Positions 32,331 through 43,860 are shown, counted from the stretch's first letter. The stretch is DNA of 64,000 nucleotides from Timema cristinae (GCA_039000515.1 JBCFYV010002255.1:22055963-22119962), one strand, 5' to 3'. The notes: generated by a model from the sequence alone, not told the origin. Program-made: numbers and translations.

Positions 32331-33012
32331 TTACGTTAAGAATAACCTTTCAGAGTCCATTGAGATCAATGTTGTGAAGTCAAAAGTGAATGTGATTTCA
32401 AATAATGAAGAGCCACTGAAAATCAAAATTGAAAACCAGGAGTTGTAAAACTTAGAGAAGTTCAAGTACCTGAGATGTCTGCTGATAAAGAATACCTGCT
32501 GCACTAAATAATTCAGGTCGAGGATCGCCAAGGCCAAGGAAGCTTCCGACAAGAAGAGGTTACTGCTGGCCAGCAAGTTGAGTTTGGACTGGGGAAGAAA
32601 CTGATGAAATGCTACATTTGGAACATCGCGCTGTATGGATCAGAAACTTGGACTCTTAGGAAGATGGAAAATAAATACTTGGAGAGCTTTGAAGTGTGGA
32701 TTGGGAGAAGATTTGTGAAGATCAGGTGGACAGACAGGCTGACAAATGAACAAGTCCTAAGAAGAGTGGGTGAGAAGAGAACCATTTTGGATTTGATTGT
32801 TTGTACGAATAAAACTTTATCGGATACATCCTTAGTAGGAACTGTCTTCTGCACGACGTCATAGAGGACAGGGAAAGAGGAGCTTAGGAAGAAGGAGAAT
32901 TCAAATACTATATTACTTGAAGGAAAAAAATTAAATTCTGGGAGCTGAAAGAGGAGGTATAAGAGAGGGCGGTCTAACTTCACTGACAAATAGAATGTAC
33001 CTTTCGTAAAAC
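32331..33012 (+). pseudogene. RTE-like LINE ORF C-terminal remnant
   Basis: In-order fragments: LEKFKYLRCL, SRIAKAKEASDKKRLLLASK, a shift, then MKCYIWNIALYGSETWTLRK, MENKYLESFEVWIGRRF, WTDRLTNEQVLRRVGEKR, and in another frame YILSRNCLLHDVIEDRERG. This is the post-RT tail of an endonuclease-reverse transcriptase of the RTE type (family recalled). Stops and frame changes show it is dead. The 135-codon minus frame at 32612-33019 is its shadow. Confidence 0.8.
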
Positions 33013-34384
33013 AGAACATCTAATAAAAAAAAAACATATATATATACTCAATTTACTCTGAAAAATGGCATGCTTACCTTGACGCGTTTGCATTATGATG
33101 TAGTTTGTAAAATAGAACCACGTTGAAGTCGATAGAGGGCTTTTCAGAGTAAATAGAATATACTTTTTTTTAATCCATTTTAAATCATTTTTTAATAAAT
33201 ATGTAATGTGAAAATGAAGCTCTTAAGCTGAAGTGGGCCCTTAGGCCTCTTTTCCTCAAACGTCAAATCGATTGCCAGTTTCCCATGAACAAAAATCTAT
33301 TCCCCACTATTCCATCCATTGTTAGAGCAACAATGATCAATATGAGTCAATGTGCTTGTGTGTGTGTTTGCGTGTCTGCATTTGTTAGAAAAAAAACCTT
33401 CAAAACATTAATTCACACATCAATGGAAAACATGGTCATATCCTTGTCTCACATATACAATGGGCTCGGGTGTAAACCATGATATCTAACATTTTGCGCC
33501 TTAATGTTATCAACTTTGAAAAATATAATAAAATTAAGGGTATAAAGGAAAAGAGGGGAAAGGCCAATTTAAACACAAATTGCGTTAGTAATGACACCTG
33601 TTAGGTAATCACGAAACCTTTCTATTGCACTTTACATTATGGTTAAGAAATAAATATGTAATATTTTTATTTTCATTTAAATAAAAAAAAATATTTTTCC
33701 GGGGTCCATATGTGGTTGTAGATATAAAAATTGTTTTTGATTGAAAATTTTGCTGAAGTTGACCGCTAGAGTGATACATATTTTTTTCTTTTAATATTTG
33801 TTAAAAATTTTATACAACATGAAAATGTAAAATGTTAGATACCATGGCTTAAATCGAAACCTGTATTATCTAGATCCTGATAGTGCTTTTGACTTTAAAG
33901 GCTCCGTTCATAATATTATGGACAGTTTATAGTTGCGACAGTTTGTCGTCATTGTTTACGTCCGAGTTAACTCGAACGACACTTTACTGCAGTGATAGAT
34001 TGTAATGGTAGGATCTGATCAAAAAGATTTCTTTAAAAATACAATTTTCTTTTTTGAGAACATTTTATTACTTGATTAGTATTATTTATCAAAAGTCACA
34101 GCTCGAGATCATATTACCTAATGTATGAATACATTAAAGTAGTTTTAGTAACTGTTGTAGTAATTCTTAACAGTAACATATTATATTTTGTGCTTTTCTA
34201 CCTAGAAATTTAGTGAAATTAGGTATTTCTATAAAATACAACATGAAAAAAAGTGTCTTACTAACTTATTTCATTATTTTAGTTTATTACTACATCTTCA
34301 AAGTTTGGAAACATTCGTTTTCTTTATTTTGGATTCATATTTCTCAATGGATGCATACAAATTTTCCAGACTCTTTACTATACT
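33013..34384. other. AT-rich stretch
   Basis: Nothing identifiable except a TTAAGGGTATAAAGG segment at 33536 that resembles the left end of the small element at 11406. No matching right end was found. Confidence 0.35.
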
Positions 34385-34790
34385 CCTTAATAACGACGTT
34401 GCTTACTTTAATGAATTCATAACTACTCGTATTTTGCGAAGCGGGTTGCAGCTTGAACCCTTAAGAACTCGGAGCACTATCACAATTAGTCATCAATGTT
34501 CGAAATATAAAGAGCGGGAAGAAGACGGGCAGTTCATCCTTAGAGGCCTCTTGTTTATCCACTAATGACATTCTCCCTCTTCCTCTGACGAGTATAAACA
34601 GTCACTCAACTATTTGCGCCTGGAAAGCATTTATTTGCATTTTAAAATAATATATTTTTCTTGTTTTATATTCTAGACAGATATATGCTATACCGGTCTT
34701 TTGTAATCTACATCCTGGCAGGAAGAAATCCTACAGGGCATTTTTGTGAATAGGCCAAATAGACGAATTAAAAAATAGATTTTACAAAAA
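34385..34790 (+). mobile_element. Family E copy
   Basis: It starts AACGACGTTGCTTACT and has GCGAAGCGGGTTGCAGCTTGA, GCACTATCACAATTAG, CCCTCTTCCTCTGACGAG and TACATCCTGGCAGGAAG. It parallels the 2.45 kb copy for ~400 bp; the 3' terminus is unclear. Confidence 0.7.
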
Positions 34791-35007
34791 AAACTATTTC
34801 AAGTGATTTTATTTGTGTCAATAGTTGAATAATATAAGAATGTAATTTTTTTTGTTTTAATGTAATTTCCTTAAAACCATCATAAACGAAAGACTGACAG
34901 CCGACTCTCGTTGCAATCAAATATCGCTCATATAACCTTCTCCAATATTCTACAGAATTTCTATGTAAACGAAACGAATTTTCATTTCTTTAAAGCGTAA
35001 ATTGACA
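34791..35007. other. AT-rich stretch
   Basis: Nothing recognisable. Confidence 0.3.
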
Positions 35008-35078
35008 CCTGGATATTGGAATCGAATATGAGACCTTTGGCGTAATACGCCAATGCTCCAACCACTGAGCTATCCAGG
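35008..35078 (-). pseudogene. tRNA-like sequence (pseudo-tRNA or SINE head)
   Basis: On the minus strand: CCTGGAT / ATCCAGG acceptor-like arms, D-arm GCTCAGTGGTTGGAGC, anticodon arm TTGGC-GTATTAC-GCCAA with a 7-nt loop, and TTCGATT in the T-loop position. The T-stem does not pair in the canonical register, so it is unlikely to be a functional tRNA. The loop would give the anticodon ATT. No SINE body is recognised after it. Confidence 0.45.
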
Positions 35079-35311
35079 AATTTTCTCATTCTCAGGGACA
35101 TTCTCCACTCATATTTTAAGGCACAGTCTGTGATGGAGTGTGAAAATTGTCATCTACATATTAGTGATCAATTAAGATAATGAAGATTAGATAACGCAAC
35201 CACCGTTGACTCGGTAAGGTTTAATCCTGCCAATAAGTCAAAGGTCACAGGTTCGATTAATTCATTTTTCAATTTAGGAATATGATACTTAGATGCAGCT
35301 AACAATATATA

Positions 35312-35546
35312 CCCACTTTAGTGGCCGCGTGGTTTAACGCGCCAATCTCATGTTGGACTAGACTGTCGAAGATGGGGAGATCGGATTTTGATCCCGGTCG
35401 GGTGCACTGATGGTGGGTTTTCCTAAAAGGTTTTCCAACTCTTTCCACGCAAATGTGTGCACATTCCTCTCAATTAAACCTTACTAATCCCTAAACAATT
35501 ACTGTAATTATAACCCAAATGGGTAATAAGACACGGTGCTAAAAAA
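35312..35546 (+). mobile_element. SINE-A copy, full length
   Basis: Head CCCACTTTAGTGGCCGCGTGG, B-box remnant GATTTTGATCCCGGTCGGG, GTGCACTGATGGTGG, and tail AACCCAAATGGGTAATAAGA. Confidence 0.85.
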
Positions 35547-36786
35547 GCAACAATTATAATAGCTTGACTATTTAATCCATTATGAAACTGTTATTGTTAC
35601 TGTATCGTTTCTACACCTATTTGTGACAGTTAAAATAAATATAAAGACTTATGCGTTTTTTGTCGTCTGCGTTAACTGTCCCTAAACTGAACACAATTAT
35701 TCATATAATATATATATATATATAAACGATAAAAATACTGTAACCACTAAAATGTCTTCCGTGTGAACCTGATCGTGTTTGGATATTTTTTTTAATTTAA
35801 AAAATACTAACATGAATGCATTAAAAATGTATAGCTTCCGTAATGAATGTTTTTGTTGTTTTTAGATGCTTTATATCTTCAGTGATTGCCGTATTAATTA
35901 TTCTCACCGAAAACATCAGTTATAAATGGGAAAGAATCATTATCAAAACACGACAATTTGTAATTGCTGAGTACAGCAAGCCATAACCGTCCGTTTACCA
36001 AAAGGTTTCAGTTGATTTATAAAATAACAATCCTTTAACGTAAATTTATCAGAAGGTTATTTTCCAATAAAACCTATTAGTTTTAGATTTACCGATTTAA
36101 ATTAAATTATACTAAACATATTCTGGTCAGCAGATAATTCATAGTATCAATTTGACCGCTCACCCTATCCTAATAGTATTATTGATCACGGACATATGCC
36201 CTTTTACCATTCGACTCTACAATGACACGAAGCAATAACCGTATAGTATGAGTATCATGAAAGGGGTGGGCGGGAAGTTACGCGTTAGTAAAAGGGGTTA
36301 GAAATACTCCACAATGAGTTCTCCAACCCCCTTCCAAACCACTCCCTCCCAATTCTTTCTTTATCCTTAAAATACTAGCTCTACCCCTTCTTAAGTCTCT
36401 GTTCTCTAACCCTATTCTCATATTTAGAAGCGTCAATTTTCGAGTTGGTTAAGCGTTTGTGCAGATGGACTCCCCCTTTACCCCCCCCCCCCCCCCATCA
36501 TATTTTGTATTGTGTTCGGTTTTTGGCTTGGCTTCTAAAATACAGGATGAGTACGAGAAGGGTTGGTGGTCCTGTATTGATTCCCTTCAATGAGGTTATG
36601 TTTGTCACACTGTGTGCACTGTTGCCAACTTGATACATCTTGTGTCTGTCGTAGGAAAGAAAACTTATCTGACGACGAGAAAAACTATTATTACGAAATC
36701 TTCATCAAAGTAATTTTGTACAACATGGCTATGACTTTCAACGGATGGTGTCAATATTTAATACGGTAACGTTATTCAAATGATTT
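35547..36786. other. AT-rich stretch with AT repeat and C tract
   Basis: No gene is recognised. An (AT)n run lies at 35705-35725 and a C16 run at 36481-36496. A 62-codon frame across the C tract is low complexity. Confidence 0.35.
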
Positions 36787-37017
36787 TTTTTTTTAGCACC
36801 GCGTCTTACTAAACGTTCGGGTTATACGCATATGTACTAAGTACACTACTGTACTAGAGATGAAAAACGTTTAATTTAGAGGAAGTACACCAACATTTGT
36901 ATGGAGGGAGAGTGAAAACGATTTAAGGAAAATCACCCTCAGTATACACTACCGGTATCAAGCCCCAATATTCCCGTCGTTGGAAGTATAGTTTATTTTG
37001 AGAGTGATAACTTAGAC
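36787..37017 (-). mobile_element. SINE-A, tail and body, interrupted by a hAT element
   Basis: The tail TTTTTTTAGCACCGCGTCTT, the body and the middle region run to GAGAGTGATAACTTAGAC. The hAT element begins there and the head resumes at 38124. Confidence 0.85.
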
Positions 37018-38115
37018 CAAGGGTTTGTGAACTGGAGTAAATTATCCCAAATGGGGTGAAAATTAAATTTTGTGCGTAATAAGGACTATACAGACATAAA
37101 TAAAATTATATAAAACGTGTGGTTCTTGTCACTACAGAAATTTTTCTTCTGGCAACATTGCACCTGGCCAATGTAATAGACGTCCTTATGGGACGTAATG
37201 TCATGTTGAATCCTAATATTTATCTAATATTTTTGAGTATGTGAATGCATTGAACAAAAAAATTACAAGGAAAAAAACCTCAATATAATTTTAGCCAGAG
37301 AAAAGAATTCAACGTTTGGATCAAAGATATTATATTGGAGACAGAAAGCAGAATAAAACAAGATCGCTGCCTTTTCAAAGTTAGCTTTGTTTTTGGAATA
37401 TTGTGAAAATATTACTGTTGATGACATCAAGGATATAGCTATAAGGCATCTTATCAAACTCAAAGAGCCGTAGGCCTACTATGTTTACTTTCCAGATATT
37501 TATTCACATACTCTCAGTTGGGTTGTAGGTCCCTTGAAATGTGAACTTGATGTTGTACCAGAAGAGCCTCAATGGCTGGCAGAGGCACTTCTTGAACTTC
37601 GATCCAATAATGAAGCACGTAGTGAATTTGAAACCAAATCAGATCTGTCATATTTTTGGATGTAAACAGCTGCAAAGGCTTTCATAATTGCACATGAGTA
37701 AGCAGTCAAAAAGTTGCTGCCTTTTGCAACAACCTACCTTTGCGAACAAGGATTTTACACTCTAATGAACATAAAAATAAAGCAGAGAAATCGATTGGAC
37801 CCCAAAGACAGTATCAAATTACTCTGACATCAAAATGCCCCAATTTTGATTATAAAAAATGAAACATCGTTTCTTCAAAACCTGAAATGAAAAAGTTTTT
37901 TAAATAAACTTTTATATTTATCATGAGAATATTAATTTATTTTATACTTTTTATATTTCAAATTGTATTCTCTGTATAAGAATAAATAGATTCAATAAAC
38001 CTTTAGAATTTTAATAATCTATTCTATTAATTTTCTTCCTATCAAATCAAGGGGGTAACGTCGGCGTTAGTAAATATATTTTGGGGTACTATGTAAAAAA
38101 GTTCCGCGACCTCTG
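37018..38115 (+). mobile_element. hAT transposon inserted in SINE-A, 8-bp duplication
   Basis: ACTTAGAC lies at 37010-37017 and 38116-38123, an 8-bp duplication typical of hAT. The ends are CAAGGGTTTGTGAACT and, in reverse, CAGAGGTCGCGGAACT (10 of 16 positions identical). The interior carries a decayed transposase C-terminus in the plus orientation. Length 1098 bp, so it is internally deleted compared with an autonomous element. Confidence 0.9.
37321..37827 (+). pseudogene. hAT transposase C-terminal remnant (ZBED/FAM200-like)
   Basis: One frame runs 169 codons with four internal stops (37354, 37471, 37663, 37699). Recognisable blocks: AFSKLALFLEYCENITVDD, YVYFPDIYSHTLSWVVGP, WLAEALLELRSNNEARSEFE, then KLLPFATTYLCEQGFYTL and IKQRNRLDPKDSIKL. 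The last block is the hAT dimerisation region seen in ZBED5/FAM200-type proteins. The N-terminal BED finger and the catalytic core are missing. The frame is shared with no present gene, so this is a dead transposase. Confidence 0.85.
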
Positions 38116-38123
38116 ACTTAGAC

Positions 38124-38150
38124 GGTGTGGCCAAAGAAGCGGGTTTATTC
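38124..38150 (-). mobile_element. SINE-A head resumed after the hAT insertion
   Basis: GGTGTGGCCAAAGAAGCGGG in the plus orientation completes the inverted tRNA-like head of the 36.8 kb SINE-A. Confidence 0.8.
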
Positions 38151-38404
38151 AAATGCTAGCTATCCTAAATCTGGTTTTCAATTTTTCTTGTATCCGACAG
38201 TGAGTATCCATTTAAAATGACACCAGGATCAGATAAAATGAAGATTTTTTTTTGTCTGTTACAGGTTCATGTTGCAGATACCATGTGTAAACCTGTACTC
38301 TCGACTCAATTGTGTAGGGTGTGGGAGTGAAAAATTTTAAAACTAAGCTAGTTGGGTAAAAAGTACTTGGTGAACATGTAGAACAAATGTAAAGATCATC
38401 TAAT

Positions 38405-38575
38405 ATAGTTTTACCAGGAGGTCAGGGCTTTAGATCTCACTTGGGTGTATTTAGAGTGACATTTCCTAAATGGTTCCCCAAATGTCCCTACACGCAAATG
38501 CATCACTAACCTATAACCGTATTTTAAGTACGTATTGTCCAGACAGGTATTAAGACGTGTGGAACTAAAACTAGT
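38405..38575 (+). mobile_element. SINE-A, decayed
   Basis: GGTCAGGGCTTTAGATCTCAC (B-box remnant), body CCTAAATGGTTCCCC, and tail CCAGACAGGTATTAAGACGTG. Confidence 0.6.
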
Positions 38576-38597
38576 AGTGTGAGACTAATAACACTGG

Positions 38598-38850
38598 AAC
38601 TCGCTCAGGTAGCGGTATGGTATAAGGCGCTACTTTTACAGTAGACTATACTGTCGATGACGGGGAGATCAAGGCTCGAATCTTGGTTGGGTATACTAAC
38701 GGTGGTTTTTACCAAATGTTTTTACACTCTCCTTCCAAGCAAATGTGAGTACACTTACTCTGAATTCAACATTCTTATCCCTAACAATGATTGTAATTAG
38801 TACGTAGGCGTACATCCCAAATGGTTAGTAAGACTCGGTGCTAAAAATAC
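38598..38850 (+). mobile_element. SINE-A, full length
   Basis: Head GTAGCGGTATGGTATAAGGC, B-box AAGGCTCGAATCTTGG, and tail CCCAAATGGTTAGTAAGACT. It follows the previous copy by ~20 bp in the same orientation. Confidence 0.85.
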
Positions 38851-39474
38851 CTTTCGACTACTTTTTGAAGGTACAGGCATGTTATAGTTATACGACAAAA
38901 TCTGGTGTAATCTACATTTCGAAAAAAAAATGTTAACTTAGTTCCATAGTCGAGTCTCTCCACTTAATATACAGCTATAATGTTGTTGTTTTTTAGTTTA
39001 CAAAATATTAATGTGGTTACAGTAATCAATTACTTATGTGTAACTTACTCCCCATAAGTAGAGACAATCATCGTTCACTATCCCCCAAAAAAAAATCATA
39101 TCCCCCCCCCCCCCCCCCCCAAAATGTACCTGGGAAAGATAACTAATCTATTTGTTGCTTTCCCTTTTTTTTTCATCTGATAGGCAATGAATGAAGTAGT
39201 AATGGGCCGTTAAATTAACCTCCCTTCCCCACTCTTGCGGTTGGTAATTAATCCGGTACTTTATTCGGTGAGAGGTGGTGGTAGGGGAGAGGTATGATAC
39301 CCGCAGTAATGAAATCAATCGGATCTCTCAAACTGTTGCGGGTTGCATAGTTGTCTGTTCCCCTCCACACCTGTTTTGGGTCGGACCGAGTTAGGGTGAG
39401 TCTTCCTGATAATGAATCATGTGTGTTTTATATTTACTATACAGTCCAGCATCCGAAAATTTGTGGAGAACCTC
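38851..39474. other. Non-repetitive stretch with C19 tract
   Basis: No gene is seen. A run of 19 C lies at 39102-39120. Confidence 0.4.
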
Positions 39475-39846
39475 TTAAGGTGTGGATGTAGAGAATACTA
39501 GTTAAAGTCAAAGTTTTTAGTTTTTATAGCTTAACTTTTTTTTTTTTAGAAAAATAAATTATTGCTTCATTAGAAACAGAGTTTAATTTTCTTTACACGG
39601 AAATATTAATAAATGTTGAATATCAGACAGGAGCGTAGCTGCATTAGATTAGAAACTTTGCAAATTAAGAGAAAAAGTTGTCATTAATATTCCAGGACAT
39701 CCTTGACAGACATTCAAAAACTGTGGATATCACCCTGTGAAGAAAATTAAACTGTATTGAAACAAAATATGATTTATTTTTGTCATAAAACTGTTTCAAT
39801 AAAAAACTGCCAAAACACTTAACTCACATTTTCTACAACCCCATCG
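39475..39846 (+). mobile_element. Family F palindromic MITE
   Basis: Left end TTAAGGTGTGGATGTAGAG, arms ATATTAATAAATGTTGAATA / AAAACTGTGGATATCACCCTG, and the plus-type centre GAGAAAAAGTTGTCATTAA. The right end TTCTACAACCCCATC is decayed and lacks TTAA. Confidence 0.85.
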
Positions 39847-39849
39847 TTT

Positions 39850-40400
39850 GATTGACACGTTCGATGAAAATAGAAGTCAGCATTTGCTTGGTAGGTTCAG
39901 CAAATCACACGCTGAGTGTTGACCCATGATGCATTGCGACGCAAACTTAAAACAGCTGATTATCAACATAGTCTAATGATTCTTCCGATGGAGGTTTTCA
40001 AATTATAACGTTGTTTAATGGCACAATCCAATAAATCGATACACACGCTTTACATTAACGGGTTATTTCAAAGCTCCTCATAAGAGCCAACGAAGCTGTC
40101 TGTTATCGTGAAGCTCTACAACACATGCGCACTAATTAGAGATGGTGGATTTTTAGATTTTATTGAGATTCATGTGTTGAAGAGCTCAGACAAAGCTGAG
40201 AGATGAGTTGAATTTTAGAAGAACAACTCACGCGAATGAGATGGAAATATATAATTCATTCACAGCCTAAGTTTACTTGAATGACAGCTCAAAATGTCAC
40301 TAGAAGTAGTTCATAATATATTACTACGCCAACAGCTGACATCTATCACTTTGGATGACTGTAATGAAAACAGATGGTAATATATCAATGTGATAGTTAA
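39850..40400. other. Non-repetitive, balanced-composition block (possible conserved non-coding element)
   Basis: About 550 bp with no match elsewhere in the window and a more even base composition. It contains TGATTGACA (PBX/MEIS-like), several TGACAG/CTGACA, AATCCAATAAATCG and CCATGATGCATTG (POU-like). No exon is apparent. These are motif resemblances only. Confidence 0.25.
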
Positions 40401-41195
40401 CCAGAGTAATTTTGGCCAATATTATTTATATATTTATTTGAGGACGGACACAAAGTTTATTTATCGTGTTATTCCACTTAGAAAAAATATTCACACCACT
40501 TTCACAAAAACTTCTAAGGAACATAGCTTCAAAATGGCGACTGAAGAATTTAAACCATATGGTTGAACATGACGGTAAACAAGTTTCTTACAATGATGCA
40601 GACACACAGTGGATGAAATTACTTTATTCAGTTAAATATTTGGAAATACGATAAAATAATCATAAAATCATTTATTGCATGTAAAAAAAAATTAAAAGAA
40701 TTTTCTGTTTTCCAAGTAAATACGACGCCTGTTTTAAAAAGTATTGATGTGTGCACTATATTACACAAAACCAATAACGTTCCAAAACGAAGAATTAGTA
40801 CTTTTAATTATGTTAAACATATTGTTTCGTGTTTGATAAAAAGAAATTATTTAAAAAAAATTAAATAGCATAAGAAAACTTAAGCTTACACTATTTTAAA
40901 TGCAATATATAACAGATAATTAAAGATCTTTACATTTATAACAAAACAGTGATCTTTTACAAGTGTTGGCAACCCAAAACCTAAACATATGATTTTCGAA
41001 CTGTCATGCAGGTAAAAACCTATCGTGAACGGACTTTAGTGATAGGTTTAGGTTATGTTTCGTGTTGTAAAAACCACTTGTTGAATCTCCCTGAAATAAC
41101 GTAGATATTAAATATTTCTGGAGACACATTTCAACTAGAAAACAAGAAAGGGTTTATTATATTGGTTTGTTTTAAGATTACTCAATATTCATCTA
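40401..41195. other. AT-rich stretch
   Basis: No element is recognised. A 62-codon frame at 40466-40654 is unsupported. A hairpin lies at 41016-41049. Confidence 0.35.
41016..41049. repeat. Inverted repeat, 9-bp stem
   Basis: AAACCTATC and GATAGGTTT are perfectly complementary, with 16 nt between them. No tract that would make it a known RNA signal follows. Confidence 0.6.
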
Positions 41196-41430
41196 GCCCA
41201 CTTAGGTGATCGAATGTTCTAAGGCGTCATTCTCCTAGTAGAATAAACTACCAATGAGATATTAAGAGTTCAATTCCTGGTCAATTGTTCTGAGGGTGTT
41301 TTTTCCTAATTAGTTTTCCACTATCTACGTATAAATGCTGGTACACATCCTCTTAATTTAACCTTCTACATCCATAAAACACTTGCGTAATTTTTATATA
41401 TGCACAATCCTAACGGGTAGTCTCACTAAA
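41196..41430 (+). mobile_element. SINE-A, diverged
   Basis: Head CCCACTTAGGTGATCGAATG, B-box GAGTTCAATTCCTGG, GTTCTGAGGGTGTTTTTTCC, and tail CCTAACGGGTAGT. Confidence 0.75.
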
Positions 41431-42393
41431 ACAGTTCTTAAATTAATAGCACCACCTAATTTAAGGGATGAAACTTCCCACTGAGATATTTCCTATAAGA
41501 AAAGAATTTATGAAACATCAAAACAACTAAAACAATCCTCAGTTATACTTTAAATGTATGTAGTGACCCATGTCAAAAAATTAGTTTACACGCTTTTCAT
41601 AATTTACCCTGATCTCAGAACACCAATATTTCCCATAAAACTTATTTGAAATTCAGATAATTTTATATTTCCATTAGATTTTTTAAATGTATGAATTATA
41701 TGAGGCAAGGTCTTTAATCCTACAGGGACACCTAACACCTTCATTCTGGCGTGAATATTATTTTGGAATAACAAACAACTTATTAAATAGCGTGGGATTT
41801 TTGAAAGTCTGGAATGTGTCTCAGTTATTAAGTCAGCGGTTCTATTAATAGCCCACCTCATTCCGTGGGAAAAAAAACTAGAGTAACTTACAATTAGCAT
41901 AAGAAGCACCTTACCTGGCATCTAAAAAGTTACTAGATCTACTTTCACGTATTAACACGTCAAGCAATGTTTTTTGCAGCTGTCACTTTTGATTGATATT
42001 TTCAAAACTTATAGAATAACTCTAAGAGTTTAGTAAAATGTTATCAATGCCAACAGCAAGAAAATATTTTTTGAATTTTTAAAAGACGATTTCTATGGAA
42101 ACTGAACTGTAAGTATTTTACATTGACGAGTATATAATATAACTAGAGTTAGGTATCGTATTCTGACGTGATTTTATGTATTCTATTTAAGAACTGAGTA
42201 GCTCAGGCGAGTAAATCCATTTTACCATATTTATTTATTTTTTATATAGCCATTTAAAAATGAAAAATCTCATTAATCTGATCATGATTTGGCTAGTGCT
42301 AATTGAAGAGTGCAGAAGACTGCAATTGGAAGTGATATTAGTAATCTTGTATAAGTGTTTCCGATTAATTGGCCTTTAAAAGGAACTTTTACT

Positions 42394-42445
<52 letters not shown>

Positions 42446-42797
42446 ATATCACAGATAGGAATATAATAAATGACACAATGAACTTCACATAATTTATCGA
42501 TCCTTTACCTCAAAATGAAGACGTTTACTTTAAACTCGTAGAGTATGTGAAACCAAATTCACGAAAGAGCTTAACAATAAATTCCCCCTTTTAAAAGAGC
42601 TTCATTTAAAAATAGATTTGCTTATATAAGCTATTGGTTGTATAAAATTATATTTCAAATAAAATTAATGGTTTTTTTTTTCATTTTTAATGGTTCTGCA
42701 ACTTTGCAACGATAATTTAGACAATGACTACATATGAACTATATTATAAATTGTTCAAGCTGATTTGGAAAAAAATCGATGTTTTCTCTTTTTGTCC
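41431..42797. other. AT-rich stretch
   Basis: A 105-codon minus frame (41604-41921) is the longest here but is AT-biased in codon use and has no recognisable domain. A (TA)n run lies at 42397-42441. Confidence 0.35.
42397..42441. repeat. (TA)n microsatellite
   Basis: About 22 TA units. Confidence 0.95.
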
Positions 42798-42956
42798 TTA
42801 AGGCCTTTGGCCATGTCTAGTGTAAGTCTAAAATCTATTTAATGGGATGGTGGGCGAGAGGGTGAAAGTTGTGGCGTGGCGTGGCTTTATAACCGACCAA
42901 AGTATCCTTCCGCACCAACAAGAACAAATGGATCACGGAAACCGTTGATGTCACTA

Positions 42957-43860
42957 CACCTGATTTCATTCCTGAGGGAACTGCATGCTTACTATTGAGC
43001 GACAGCGTTGTCATTCTTTTGTTTTCCGTAATCATTCTTCCTTCGAATATTAAATTTGCAATGCTGGGCTATCGTTGTTGCCATTAAATGGTGCTTCTTC
43101 CTCCAGCACAGTCGTAAAGTTACAGTAGTCTTGATTCTCGTGTTCCTAATAACTAGATCAAAAACACTCACTAAATAAGCACATATTTTATCAGTATTCT
43201 GTGTAGAATTTTTTTTATTGATCACGTTAAGATTTTGTGAATGTGTTGGTTGTGTGTTTTGTTTTTTTGGCCGTAAGGTTGTGTAATAATAATTCTATGT
43301 ATATATTAATATATTTATTTGAATAATAGTGTATTGTTAACAGTTAAAATATAGCAAAAGTTATGGATTCTCCGGCTTGTTACAAACAATTACATTCCAA
43401 AAGGAAAATATTAAGTAGTAAAGAAAGGGCAATGGTGTTAAGAGTCTAAACCTAAATTCGTAAAGACGGAACTTGTTCAGTAAATCAAGTGGCAATGCAT
43501 ATTGTTTGTATATTAATTATGAGGAAAAAAGATTTATACATTAAATAATTTAAGCATAATTATTTGGGGAATAGAGAAACGTTAATATAGGCCTACTTCA
43601 ATCTTGAACAATTACGATTGTAGAAATAGTTAATGTTTCTAGAAAAGGCTGTATACCGATAGGAAAGGTATTGCCTGTCAATTGAACCCCCCAAACTCCC
43701 TGTGCCGCATTGTTTATAATAAGGGATTTCCAAATAAACCCTCCCCTCTCACTTCCCAACAAACGAAAGCTAAAAGGTTTGGCAACCGGTAACAGAGAGA
43801 GAGCGAAGATAAATATTTTCTCTATAACATATGCAGTTCCATCAGCTATGAAATTAGGTG
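42957..43860 (+). mobile_element. Tc1/mariner-like element inserted at TA in family G
   Basis: Ends CACCTGATTTCATTCCTGAG and, in reverse, CACCTAATTTCATAGCTGAT continue as ~33 bp inverted repeats to GGAACTGCATG / GGAACTGCATATG. TA precedes (42955-42956) and follows (43861-43862), while the 5.4 kb copy has a single TA there. The interior has an N-terminal transposase-like remnant but is too short for an autonomous element. Confidence 0.85.
43363..43500 (+). pseudogene. Transposase N-terminal remnant in the Tc1-like element
   Basis: From ATG at 43363 the frame reads MDSPACYKQLHSKRKILSSK and ERAMVLRV, then a TAA (43447) and a second stop (43453). In the same phase it continues RKDGTCSVNQVAMH. 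The pattern of basic residues, LSSKE and VL resembles the N-terminal helix-turn-helix region of DDE transposases in invertebrates (recalled). Everything after this, including the catalytic residues, is missing. Confidence 0.5.

Noticed and set aside
32612..33019. 135-codon minus-strand frame, the longest in the window
   Set aside because: It is antisense to the RTE-like LINE remnant on the plus strand, which carries the recognisable protein blocks.
35008..35078. Functional tRNA gene
   Set aside because: The T-stem fails to pair in the standard register and there is no terminator-like T run directly after it on the minus strand.
38262..38340. Exon after a strong TTTTTTGTCTGTTACAG acceptor
   Set aside because: No good donor follows, and the open frames stop within 70 bp.
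41604..41921. 105-codon minus-strand frame
   Set aside because: AT-ending codons throughout, no domain, no splice or promoter context. A short part resembles 49.93-49.98 kb, so an unknown repeat is more likely than a gene.
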